Source: Cyanobacterium stanieri LEGE 03274
GTDB taxonomy: Bacteria; Cyanobacteriota; Cyanobacteriia; Cyanobacteriales; Cyanobacteriaceae
DNA length: 58,341 bases
Direction: 5' to 3'
Assembly (NCBI RefSeq): GCF_015207825.1
Contig: NZ_JADEWC010000022.1
Location: 1-58,341 of the forward strand
Part shown: positions 45,780-55,700 of the stretch, one piece after another
Position numbering within the stretch: position 1 is the stretch's first letter
Layout: each line of letters begins with the position of its first letter
Made by a program: the position numbers and the translations under genes
Notes under the pieces: generated by a model
The model's input: only the letters and a program-made list of their open reading frames with translations
What the model was told of the DNA's origin: nothing
The model's database searches: none

Positions 45780-48179
45780 TTAGAATCGCTCACCGATACC
45801 GAAGTGAATACGGTTATCGCCCTCATCATTAACACCATAATCAATACGGATAGGGCCTACGGGAGATTGAATTCTAACCCCCAAACCATAACCATAACCA
45901 GTACCATTTAAACCTCTCACCTCCGCAGGTTGCCCAGGCACCGATGAACCAGAACCAAGATCGCTACCAAAATCGAGGAATAAAGCACCCCCCACAATGG
46001 AAAAAATGGGGAAACGATATTCCGCACTAGCTTGAATAAAAGTACGTCCATTACCTAAATCCCCTTCCCCATAGCCCCTAACGGAGTTACTACCCCCTAA
46101 AACGAAGGCTTCATAGGGTGGTAAATCTCCAAGGACAGTACCTGCTTGAACATTAAAAGCAAGGGCTTGGGGACCTTCTGCAAAATCAAAATCAAGGAAA
46201 TTAACAGGGATATAGTGACTATAGTTAGCACGAATGCGATTAAATAGAATATTACCAGAACCAAGGGGAACAGTTTGCTCCATACCCACAAGGAAGAAAC
46301 TGCCCTCAGTGGGTTGTAAGCGGTTGTTACGGCGATCGCGCGCGGCGTTAAAACGAACCAAGAAAAGATCATCCTGCCCAGATTCACTAATGGATAATAA
46401 CTCATTACCAAATTCAGCGGAAGATCGAGGGCTTAAATCTCCATCGGTGTTTTTAATTTCCACCCTTTGATATTGTAAACCTGCGCTCAGTGTCCATTCT
46501 GGACGGGTGAAAGGATCTTCGGCAAGGGGGCGAGAAAAAGTGATTCCCGTACCCGTACGCACTACCCTAGGGCGGGTGTCTCCCACTTCCGTTCTAATAC
46601 TCTCGGTATCCGTACCATCAAACACAAGGGAAATAGAACGACGACGGAAAATATTAGCAATGTATGAGGTGCGATCGGGAGTTGTCGCAATCCAAGGATC
46701 TCTTAAACTTAAATCAAATAATAATTCCCTTTCCCCTAACTGAAATTCTGCTCCCAGATTTTGATTATTACCCCCAAGGTTTTGTTCCTGATAACTCAAC
46801 GTTCCAAAAAAGCCACTATTAGAACTAATACCGGCCCCGGCGGCGATCGATCCTGTATTACCTTGTACTACCTCAATATTCATAACCACCTTGGAAGGAT
46901 CTTCAGCCTCACTAAAAGAAAGACGAACATCTTGGAAAATACCTAAACCAAATACCCTTTGTAAATCCCTTTGTGCCGTATTACGATTAAAAATATCTCC
47001 CGGTTTTAGCTCTACTTCCCTAGTAATAATAAATTCCCTAGTTTTACCGTCAACCTCCTCGTTATCCTCATTAAAATATTTAACTTGGATGTCCTCAATT
47101 TCCCCTTCCGCAATTATCAAAGTCACAACCCCATCGGGTGACACTTGAGGAGAGCTAACCACCTGAGCTAAATCAAAGCCATTGTCACTATACCAAGTAT
47201 TAATCCCAGAAATACCTTCTTGTAAATCCCTTAGATTAATGATTGAACCATATTGCTCCCCAAATAGTTCATCTACTACTTCTGGGGGTACTTGGGCTTC
47301 GGGGCTTGTGCCTGAAACCGTTTGTAATTGCACTCTTTGTAATACAGGGTTGGGAGCTACAGTATAAGTAATTCTCACCCCCAAAGGAGTATCACTAGGC
47401 ACGACATTGGCATCACTAAAAAAGCCCGTAGCAAAAATAGCGTTAATATCTTCTTGTAGTTGGCTTCTGCTGGTGGTACGCCCCGGGGCGGTTCTAATGA
47501 CGTTATAGACTAAGTCTTCTAATTCTCCCTCTACTCCTTCTACGACAACTTCTGCCACTAATACCCTTGCTTCTTCTTGGCTTGATGATGGATTATTTTG
47601 GGCTAAAAGGATTTGTTGGGGGGAAGAAGATTGAGAGTCAATATTGATTTCTAAGTTAGGGGAGATGATTTCTTGATTACTTTTGTCTTCAACTGCTATT
47701 TCTAAGTTAGGGGATATTTCTTGGTTACTCTTGTCTTTAAGTGCTATTTCTAAGTTAGGGGATATTTCTTGTGGCTTATTTATACCTTCGGTAAAAGTTT
47801 CTAATGGCTGGTTACTTTCTGTAACAAAATCTTCTGGTGTTGGGGCTTGGTTTATTTCTACATTTTGAGGGAGAAAGTTAGGGGGCTGGTGGGCAACGGA
47901 GCTAAGATTAAATTGTAAATTGGTTGTTGGGGAAGAATTGTCTTCTTTTTCTACTTCTGCATTGGCTGATAAGGGTTGACTTACCATAAAAGTAGTTAAA
48001 AAGAGAAGGGCAGAGAGAATGGGAAATTTTGTTACTAGGTTTGCCATGGATGTTTTATGGATAGATACACCATGACCATTGTTATTAGTAACTTTAAAAA
48101 GTAGGGTCATGTTATCTGCCTTTGGGACGATGTTCTTTTTTTGCACCACAGAGTTATAATTTAATTTTTTTTTGCTCAT
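45780..48179 (-). CDS. Omp85/BamA-family outer-membrane protein
   Basis: About 800-aa cyanobacterial Omp85. Three POTRA domains (about 215-465) are followed by a 16-strand barrel ending IHFGIGERF with the C-terminal Phe, the export signal for the outer membrane. It should insert beta-barrel proteins and is related to the Toc75 ancestor. The start is uncertain: GTG 48200, ATG 48179 (used here), ATG 48110 and ATG 48047 are all in frame. The hydrophobic signal-like segment (FPILSALLFLTTFMVSQPLSANA) lies just after ATG 48047, so that start fits best if the signal must be near the N-terminus. A Pro/Glu/Asn-rich linker with repeats precedes POTRA1. Confidence 0.9.
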   Translation of the reverse strand: MSKKKLNYNSVVQKKNIVPKADNMTLLFKVTNNNGHGVSIHKTSMANLVTKFPILSALLFLTTFMVSQPLSANAEVEKEDNSSPTTNLQFNLSSVAHQPPNFLPQNVEINQAPTPEDFVTESNQPLETFTEGINKPQEISPNLEIALKDKSNQEISPNLEIAVEDKSNQEIISPNLEINIDSQSSSPQQILLAQNNPSSSQEEARVLVAEVVVEGVEGELEDLVYNVIRTAPGRTTSRSQLQEDINAIFATGFFSDANVVPSDTPLGVRITYTVAPNPVLQRVQLQTVSGTSPEAQVPPEVVDELFGEQYGSIINLRDLQEGISGINTWYSDNGFDLAQVVSSPQVSPDGVVTLIIAEGEIEDIQVKYFNEDNEEVDGKTREFIITREVELKPGDIFNRNTAQRDLQRVFGLGIFQDVRLSFSEAEDPSKVVMNIEVVQGNTGSIAAGAGISSNSGFFGTLSYQEQNLGGNNQNLGAEFQLGERELLFDLSLRDPWIATTPDRTSYIANIFRRRSISLVFDGTDTESIRTEVGDTRPRVVRTGTGITFSRPLAEDPFTRPEWTLSAGLQYQRVEIKNTDGDLSPRSSAEFGNELLSISESGQDDLFLVRFNAARDRRNNRLQPTEGSFFLVGMEQTVPLGSGNILFNRIRANYSHYIPVNFLDFDFAEGPQALAFNVQAGTVLGDLPPYEAFVLGGSNSVRGYGEGDLGNGRTFIQASAEYRFPIFSIVGGALFLDFGSDLGSGSSVPGQPAEVRGLNGTGYGYGLGVRIQSPVGPIRIDYGVNDEGDNRIHFGIGERF
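47640..47780 (-). repeat. In-frame tandem repeat in the Omp85 N-terminal linker
   Basis: The encoded unit SNQEISPNLEIAVEDK is repeated about three times in the disordered linker before POTRA1. The DNA units are nearly identical, so they arose by recent slippage or recombination. Confidence 0.7.
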
Positions 48180-48241
48180 TTGATTGTTGCTCACAGCCAC
48201 ACACCAGTTTTTTTATAATAAAAATAATTCTCTTTAATATA

Positions 48242-48985
48242 CTAGCTATTTTCGAGTTTTTCAATTTGATTTAGGACTCTAGTTAATACTTTTTGATAGG
48301 CTGATTCCACCTCTCCTAAGTCTTTCCTAAATCGATCTTTATCCATGACTCTTTTTTCTTTATCTTGTTCCTGAGTATCCCATAAGCGACAGGTATCAGG
48401 GCTTATTTCATCGGCGAGTAAAATATTATTTTGATGATCTAAGCCAAATTCGAGTTTAAAATCAACGAGGGTAATTTGACAACTCTTAAAAAATTCGATG
48501 AGGTGTTGATTAATGGTTTTGGCAAGGGTTTGTAGTTGTTTAATTTGCTCGTTGGTGGCAATATTTAATAGTGCTAATCTATCGGGGGTTAGTAAAGGAT
48601 CTTGTAGGGCATCGTCTTTGAGGTAAAATTCTACTAGGGGTTGGGGTAATATTTGTCCTTCGGGTAATCCTGTTTCTCTACATAAACTCCCGGCGGCGAT
48701 GTTTCTTATTACTACTTCGAGGGGAATTATTTTCACTGCTTTAACTAGCATTTCCCGCTCGGATACTTTTTCGATGAAGTGGGTAGGGATGCCTTTTTTT
48801 TCGAGGTAGGTTAACAAGGCAGAGGCGATCGCACAGTTAACCTTTCCTTTATCGGTAATCGTACCTTTTTTTTGGGCATTAAAGGCAGTAGCCGAATCTT
48901 TATAATAGGTTAGGTAAACCCGTTCATCATCGGTAGGATATATAATTTTTGCTTTGCCTTCGTACAGTTTTTCTTTGGTTGTCAT
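48242..48985 (-). CDS. purC: Phosphoribosylaminoimidazole-succinocarboxamide synthase
   Basis: 247-aa SAICAR synthetase of the purine pathway. It opens KEKLYEGKAKIIYPTDDERVYLTYYKDSATAFN and has the ATP and substrate loops GLPEGQILPQPLVEFYLKDD and LADEISPDTCRLWD. It is a monofunctional bacterial form of normal length. Omp85 lies just downstream on the same strand. Confidence 0.97.
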   Translation of the reverse strand: MTTKEKLYEGKAKIIYPTDDERVYLTYYKDSATAFNAQKKGTITDKGKVNCAIASALLTYLEKKGIPTHFIEKVSEREMLVKAVKIIPLEVVIRNIAAGSLCRETGLPEGQILPQPLVEFYLKDDALQDPLLTPDRLALLNIATNEQIKQLQTLAKTINQHLIEFFKSCQITLVDFKLEFGLDHQNNILLADEISPDTCRLWDTQEQDKEKRVMDKDRFRKDLGEVESAYQKVLTRVLNQIEKLENS

Positions 48986-49363
48986 GATGTTTATTTGATA
49001 ATTTATAATGTTAATAAAATTTTTTGGTTAAGGTGGGGAACGGGGAACGGGGAACTGGGAACAGTTTTCGATGTTTTATAGTTATAAATTGATAATATAA
49101 ACATTTTTAACTACTTCTTATTAATTCTGAAAATCGCAAAACTCTGTATTCTTTTAGTAGCAAAGGTTTAAGCGGTTTTTCCTACTTTGAATCACCACTT
49201 CAAGGGTTCTGGGGACTTTTATCTTAAAAGATTCAGTCAAATTCAATATATTTAGTATATTCTTAGTCCTGTTTGTTTCATAACCAATATAGTGGCTGGT
49301 AAATAATTACCAGATTAGATAAAGCCCAATGAGGTTAAATTGTCCATTGTCCATTGTCCATTG
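48986..49363. other. Gene-free region upstream of purC
   Basis: 378 bp without a reading frame. It holds a purine-rich run of GGGGAAC units (49035-49063), a perfect hairpin CTGGTAA-ATAA-TTACCAG (49296-49313) and, at its right end, the heptamer array that runs into the dihydroorotase-like gene. The purC promoter must lie here but was not placed. Confidence 0.5.
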
Positions 49364-49371
49364 TCAATTGC
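49339..49371. repeat. Heptamer tandem repeat overlapping the end of the PyrC-like gene
   Basis: Units ATTGTCC (three times), ATTGTCA and a partial ATTG run across the last codons and stop of the reverse-strand gene at 49364. The same family occurs at 4606. Confidence 0.8.
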
Positions 49372-50623
49372 TTAAGATTTTCCCCCTAATTTCTTGATTT
49401 AACCAATAGGTATTACTAGATAAGGATTTTAAACTTTGGGGGGTAACTTGCCAAGATTGTTGGGGTGCAAATAAGATTAACTCTGCTTTTTCTCCTGCTT
49501 GTAAACTAATGGGCTTTTGATTAAAACACCGTAAAGGATTCACGCTGAGTGCTTCCCAGAGTTTAAGGGCGCTCAAAGTTCGGGTATTTACCAAATTATC
49601 CCACAACAAAGGCAAGATTAACTCATAACCGATCGCCCCAGGGGGTGATTCTGAAAAAGCAACGGTATTTTCTTCATAGGTGTAGGGGGTATGGTCAACG
49701 GCGATGGCATCGATAACCCCATTTTTTATGCCCTCAACGAGGGCTAGACGGTCATTTTCTGCCCCTAACGGGGGGTTTAACTTCAAATTGGGGTCGTAAC
49801 TCTCTACCGCCTCGCTATTAAGTAAAAGATGATGCCAATTAACACTGGCGGTGATGGGTAAACCTTCCTCCTTGGCTTGGGCGATTAATTTTACCCCCCT
49901 TTCGGTGGAAACCCTCATTAAATGAACCTTGGTTCTAGTCAGGGCTACTAATTCAATGATAGAGGCGATCGCAACGGTTTCACTAATAGCAGGACAACCC
50001 ACCAAACCAAGACGCACAGAAGTACTATTTTCCCTCACCACCCCAGCCCCTCGCAACTGCATATTACTAGGGGAAAGAGCCACGGGCAAATCAAAAGGGT
50101 GAGCATACTCCAACATCCGTCGCAACAACAAAAGATTGTCACAGGGTTGATTATCCGTAAAACCCACCACCCCCGCATCAGCCAAAGAAGCCAATTCCGC
50201 CATGACATCCCCCTTCAAACCATTCGTTAAAGCACCCCATAAATAAAAATGAGCAGGTAAATCCCTCCCCCGACTCTCAATCAAAGCACAAATAGCAGGA
50301 TTATCAATCACAGGATTAGTATTAGGCAAAATTGCCCCTCGACTAAAACCCCCTGCCCTCATGGCTTCACTCAGACTCATAAGGGTTTCCCTATCCTCAT
50401 ATCCAGGCTCACCACTACTGCTATATATATCCACCAGTGCCGGGGCAACAATCAAATTATCTCCCTCAACCACTTCCGTCGCAAGATGATCATAGCTCAG
50501 ATTTTGTCCAATTTTATCAATCTGCCCATCTATCACCAATACATCAGTAATATCATCCACTGCACACACAGGATTTAAGATTCTCACCTGTCGATAAATT
50601 TGAGAATTAGGTTTCACCGTCAT
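49364..50623 (-). CDS. pyrC: Dihydroorotase-like protein, metal ligands lost (PyrC' type)
   Basis: About 419-aa protein with the fold and length of class I dihydroorotase. The motif DxHxHxREPG reads DIYSSSGEPG here: both metal His are Tyr69 and Ser71 (numbered from the upstream GTG) and the substrate Arg is Gly73. The HAED site reads LSPSNMQL, and the second His of HICHVST reads Arg (HLMRVST). A late DH (AVDHTPY) remains. Normal catalysis is therefore very unlikely. Non-catalytic dihydroorotase (PyrC') serves as a structural partner of aspartate transcarbamoylase in some bacteria; that would be the natural hypothesis. A catalytic copy should exist elsewhere. ATG 50623 is preferred over GTG 50629. 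Confidence 0.85.
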   Translation of the reverse strand: MTVKPNSQIYRQVRILNPVCAVDDITDVLVIDGQIDKIGQNLSYDHLATEVVEGDNLIVAPALVDIYSSSGEPGYEDRETLMSLSEAMRAGGFSRGAILPNTNPVIDNPAICALIESRGRDLPAHFYLWGALTNGLKGDVMAELASLADAGVVGFTDNQPCDNLLLLRRMLEYAHPFDLPVALSPSNMQLRGAGVVRENSTSVRLGLVGCPAISETVAIASIIELVALTRTKVHLMRVSTERGVKLIAQAKEEGLPITASVNWHHLLLNSEAVESYDPNLKLNPPLGAENDRLALVEGIKNGVIDAIAVDHTPYTYEENTVAFSESPPGAIGYELILPLLWDNLVNTRTLSALKLWEALSVNPLRCFNQKPISLQAGEKAELILFAPQQSWQVTPQSLKSLSSNTYWLNQEIRGKILSN

Positions 50624-50821
50624 TAACACTTTTACTTATGAGGGAGCAGAAAATCTTTTTTCTCTTCCTTGTCCGACTTACCATTTTACGCTCAAATCTC
50701 CTTCTATCCAAGATTAATTTTTGTAACTTTTTAGTTAAAATGTAGCATTTTATACAGAAATAATGTTTAAATAGGATCAATTAAGAAAAACTTTTAAATT
50801 AATTGACTAGGAGAAAGAATT

Positions 50822-51022
50822 ATGAACACTGAAAGCCAAGCCCGTCGTCTCATGATGCGTCACCACCACGCCATCAAAAATCGTCAGCAATCCATGTTAG
50901 GTAGAGTCGCATCGGAAATCGGCATGGATATTAATCCGGGGGAATATTCTGGAGGTACTCAGGGTAAACCCAATTCTAGCTTTCGTGTCAGTTACGATCG
51001 CAGCGGTGCTTCCTTAAGCTAG
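50822..51022 (+). CDS. Conserved small cyanobacterial protein, 66 aa
   Basis: Small basic, His/Arg-rich protein (SQARRLMMRHHHAIKNRQQSM) ending in a conserved SFRVSYDRSGASLS. It resembles short proteins conserved across cyanobacteria with no known role. The Shine-Dalgarno AGGAGAAAG lies eight bases before ATG 50822, and a strong terminator follows at 51090, so it is a real single-gene unit. Confidence 0.82.
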   Translation: MNTESQARRLMMRHHHAIKNRQQSMLGRVASEIGMDINPGEYSGGTQGKPNSSFRVSYDRSGASLS

Positions 51023-51089
51023 AAAATATATATTGATTGATTATTTTTTATTACTGTCAAATTCCCATTCATGATGACTAATTTACCCT

Positions 51090-51122
51090 AGAGACGTGCT
51101 ATTCTGCGTCTCTGTTTTTTTG
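51090..51122 (+). terminator. Rho-independent terminator after the 66-aa gene
   Basis: Perfect stem AGAGACG (51090-51096) with CGTCTCT (51107-51113), a ten-base loop, then GTTTTTTT. Confidence 0.88.
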
Positions 51123-51196
51123 TGAAAATGGTAATCCATAGCCGTTGTTAAACTACTGTAAAATAGTAAGTATTGCCTTTAAAAAATAACGGGAAA

Positions 51197-52642
51197 ATGA
51201 TTAACAGTAAAATCACCTTATACAACAGTCTTTCCAATCGAGAAGAAGAATTTAATACCGTCACCGAAAACGAAGTAAAAATGTATTGTTGCGGTATTAC
51301 TGTATATGATTACTGTCATTTAGGTCATGCCCGTACTTGTATTGTTTGGGATGTAGTGAGAAAATATCTACAATGGCGCGGCTATAAAGTTACTTATATC
51401 CAAAACTTCACAGACATCGATGATAAAATTTTAAACCGTGCTAGGCAAGAAAATAGCTCCATGGAAGAAGTTTCAGAGCGTTTTATTAAAGCCTATTTCG
51501 AGGATATGGAAAAACTCAATGTTACCCCTGCTGATGCCTATCCTCGAGCCACCCATGCCCTTGATGGTATCAAAAAATTAGTCTGGGAATTAGAACAAAA
51601 AGGCTATGCCTATGAAAAGGGCGGCGATGTTTATTATTCTGTTAACAAGTTTAGCCCCTACGGTAAATTATCAGGACGTAAATTAGAAGACTTACAAGCG
51701 GGGGCAGGGGGTAGAGTTAATCAATCGGGGGTAGAAAAAGAAAACTCCTTCGATTTTGCCCTTTGGAAATCCGCTAAACCCGGTGAGCCTAGTTTTGATT
51801 CCCCTTGGGGTAAAGGGCGCCCCGGATGGCACATTGAATGCTCGGCCATGGTGCGAGAAATGTTGGGGGAAACCATTGATATTCATGCAGGGGGTAATGA
51901 TTTAATTTTTCCTCACCACGAAAACGAAATCGCCCAATCGGAGGCGGTGACGGGTAAATCCTTGGCTAACTATTGGATGCACAATGGTATGGTAAAGGTT
52001 GAAGGGGAAAAGATGTCTAAATCTTTGGGTAATTTTATCACTATCCGAGAATTGTTAGAGCAATACGAGCCGATGGCGGTAAGGTTGTTTGTTTTACAGG
52101 CTAATTATCGTAAGCCCATAGATTTTACCAAGGATGCCATGGAGTCAGCTACCAATGGTTGGCATACCTTCGCTGAAGGTTTACAGTTTGGTTTAAAACA
52201 TGGTGAAGCCTTAAATTGGACACCAAAGACCCAGCATAGCATCATTAAATCTGTTCAGGAGCGTTTTTGTCAAGAGGTTGACCGAGATTTTAACTTTGCT
52301 GCGGGTATTGCCATTTTATTTGATTTGGCTAAGGAGTTACGAAAAGAAGCAAATATTTTGATTCATGAGGGCAAAACTACCATATCATCCCAAGAGTTGG
52401 GGGATAAGTGGTACACCTTAACGAGTTTGGCTCGTGTGTTAGGCTTAGAGGATAATTATGATGAGTCTGAGTCTATTTCAAATCAAATGAGTGATGAGGA
52501 AGTTGAAGCCCTTGTTCAAGAAAGGATTGTTGCCCGTCAAAATAAAAATTATGCACAGGGCGATCGCATTCGGGATATATTAAAAGAGCAAGGTGTTACC
52601 CTCATTGATAGTCCTGGAGGTGTGACAAAATGGCATCGTTAA
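51197..52642 (+). CDS. cysS: Cysteinyl-tRNA synthetase
   Basis: 481-aa class I aminoacyl-tRNA synthetase. The HIGH-like motif is in GITVYDYCHLGHARTCIVWDV, the zinc ligands are Cys in YCCGITVYDYCHLGH, the central GWHIECSAM and the KMSKS motif (EKMSKSLGNF). The C-terminal DALR and helical parts are complete. A TTG-started extension to 51173 exists, but ATG 51197 gives the usual N-terminus MINSKITLYNSLS. Confidence 0.97.
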   Translation: MINSKITLYNSLSNREEEFNTVTENEVKMYCCGITVYDYCHLGHARTCIVWDVVRKYLQWRGYKVTYIQNFTDIDDKILNRARQENSSMEEVSERFIKAYFEDMEKLNVTPADAYPRATHALDGIKKLVWELEQKGYAYEKGGDVYYSVNKFSPYGKLSGRKLEDLQAGAGGRVNQSGVEKENSFDFALWKSAKPGEPSFDSPWGKGRPGWHIECSAMVREMLGETIDIHAGGNDLIFPHHENEIAQSEAVTGKSLANYWMHNGMVKVEGEKMSKSLGNFITIRELLEQYEPMAVRLFVLQANYRKPIDFTKDAMESATNGWHTFAEGLQFGLKHGEALNWTPKTQHSIIKSVQERFCQEVDRDFNFAAGIAILFDLAKELRKEANILIHEGKTTISSQELGDKWYTLTSLARVLGLEDNYDESESISNQMSDEEVEALVQERIVARQNKNYAQGDRIRDILKEQGVTLIDSPGGVTKWHR

Positions 52643-52737
52643 CATAATTTTCTGCCGTTGGAATCGAGACAAGTATGGTTAGGTAATTTTATTTTTAAGG
52701 TATTGCTTGTTCGATATTTTTCCGTTTATTTTTTACT

Positions 52738-55700
52738 ATGAAGAATAAAGTTAAACAAATTAATGTTGGTTTATTTGCCCTAATAATTTTGGCCTATTTG
52801 GGTAACTACTTTAATTTGAGATTATTTTTTGGTGTTGACTTTATTTTTGGTAGTATTTTTGTTTGGTTAATATCCTATTATTATGGCAAGTTTTGGGGGG
52901 GGATTAGTGGTTTTATTGCGGCCATACATACCTATTTTTTATGGGGACATATTTATTCAGTAATTATTTATAGTTTGGAAGCATTTTTTGTTAATTTTTG
53001 GTGGCAAAGAAAGTCAAAAAGTCTAGTTTTATTAAGTGCTTATTTTTGGATTGTTGTAGCTGTTCCCTTAATTTTTGTATTTTATTTTTACATTCTTAAA
53101 GTATCTTTTTTAGGGGTCTTATTGATAATTCTAAAACAAGCTATAAATGGGATATTAAATGCAATAATAGCTAGTGTTTTTATCTATTATTTACCTATTG
53201 ATAAATGGTTAAAAATTTCTCCTAAAAAATTAATCTTACCCTTCGAGCAAACCCTTTTTAATATATTAATTATCTGTACTTTTATACCTTTATTGTTGTT
53301 TAGCATTATCGCCAGTAATCATCAATTACAAGAAATAGAAAGTCAGATCGTTTCTCGCTTAAATCAAGTGTCCGAAAGTTTAACTAATAAAATTGTTTTA
53401 TGGCAAGAAGATAATAAAAGGGCGATCGCTCTTTTAGCCCAACAAGAATCGAATAATCTCGTAGAAACAAATTTATCAAAAATATTGGAAATCTTACCTT
53501 ATTTTGACAAGATTTATATTACCAATCCACAAGGAATAATAACCAATGTAGTAACCAATCAAGAAGAAAAAATAGAAGAATTATTAGGATTAGATATTAG
53601 CAACACAGAACAATTTATTGTTTCAGAATTTAATCAAGAAAATCTAATTACCGAACTACATAGCGACATTGCCAATAAAACTTTACACATTGGTTTTGTC
53701 AGTTCCATTATTAAAAATAATCAATGGTCAGGGTTAGTTTATGGAGCAATAAATGTCCAAACCTTAGAAACCTTTATCAACGATAACGCCCAAATTTTTC
53801 AAACAGATATATTTCTCCTTGGCTCTGATAACAAAATAATATTAAGTTCTAGTTCCCATCATATAGAAAATCGTTTTTTTACCCTACAAACCAATAACGA
53901 TTATGAAGTGCGTGGGGTGGAGCAAACTCCTGTGCGATCGCCCAGTTACCCAAGCCCATATCCCGACGAAAATATATATCATTCCCTGCCCATAATGCCA
54001 GGCACGCCAATTATGTCAAGATGGCGACAATCAAGCTACTTCCAACAAATTCCCCTTCCCGAAACCATACCCCTAAGAATAATAACCAGTGTAGCTACCC
54101 AACCCTACGTCGATAACTTACAAAGATATTATGTAAGACTCTTAGCGATCATGATGATTATCGTCCTAATCACCTTCTTCGTTGCCTATAAAATTAGTCA
54201 AAACATCGTACAACCCATCAAAACCCTTACCACCATAACCACCGACTTACCAGAAAAAATAACCTCAGACCAAGCCATAGAATGGCAACAAACCACCATC
54301 GAAGAAATAGAAATCCTCAGTAACAACTATCAATCCATGGTAATGGTTCTCAGGGAAAAATTTACTCAACTAAGAGAATCAAAAGAAAATTTAGCCATCA
54401 GGATAGCAGAGCGCACCCAAGAACTACAACTAAACACCCAAAAACTAGAACTCCAGATAGAAAAAAAACAACAAATAGAACAAAGACTCAGAGAAAAAGA
54501 CGAACGCTACGAACTAGCCGTATCAGGCACCAACGACGGCATCTGGGATTGGAACCTAAACACCAACGAAGTATATTACTCCCCCGCATGGATGCGTATC
54601 ATTGGCTACGAACAAAATCCCTTACCCCCCACCCTAGACACATGGTTTGAGCGTATTTATAGCGAAGACAAAGAAAATAACCTCCAAGAAATTTATTTAT
54701 ACCTCAACAACAAAAAAGAACTATATCAAAATATTCACCGTCTCCAACACCGTGACGGCAATTACGTTTGGGTACAAGCCAAAGGAAAAAGAGACTTTGA
54801 CAGCGAAGGTAAACCTTATCGTCTCGTGGGTACAATCACCGACATTACCGATAAAGTAAAAGTAGAGCAAGAATTGAGAATTGCCAAAGAACAAGCCGAA
54901 GCCGCTAACCTTGCCAAAAGTCAATTTTTAGCCACCATGAGCCATGAAATCCGTACCCCCATGAATGCCGTTATCGGTATGACAGGATTACTACTCGACA
55001 CCGAATTAACCCCCGAACAACAAGAATTTACCGAAATCATCCGCACCAGTAGTGATAGCCTTCTAAGCATCATAAACGACATACTAGACTTCTCCAAAAT
55101 TGAATCAGGAAAACTTGAACTCGAACAACAACCCTTCTCCCTCTATCAAGTAGTAGAAGAATCCCTCGACTTATTAGCCCCCAAAGCATCCCAAAAAAAT
55201 ATTGAATTAGTCTATTTTCTCGATCCCGAAATATCACCTTCTATCATTGGTGACGTTACCCGCCTAAGACAAGTATTAGTAAACCTCCTCAGTAACGCCG
55301 TCAAATTTACCCCCAAAGGAGAAGTGGTTTTATCGGTTAATATCCATTCTCCTCACCTTTCCGATAGTCAATTAGGTTACCTACTCTTTGTGGTAGAAGA
55401 CACAGGCATTGGCATCCCAAGTAACCGCATGGATAAACTATTTAAAGCCTTTTCCCAAGTAGATGCCTCCACCACCCGCAACTATGGTGGCACAGGATTA
55501 GGTTTAGCCATCTGTCAGAAATTAGTTAACTTAATGGGTGGTAGTATGTGGGTAGAAAGTAAAGGTCATGTGGCAGGGGATTGCCCCCCTGGGTGGCAGA
55601 TTACTTCCCATAGTGAAACCCTTGGTTCAAAATTTTGTTTCACCATCAAAACCAGATTTTCTAGCGATAATCCCACCGCTATCGAAACTCAAAATTCTTT

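Noticed and set aside
51173-51196. TTG-initiated extension of cysS
   Set aside because: The usual CysS N-terminus begins at ATG 51197 and the upstream codons show no conservation pattern.
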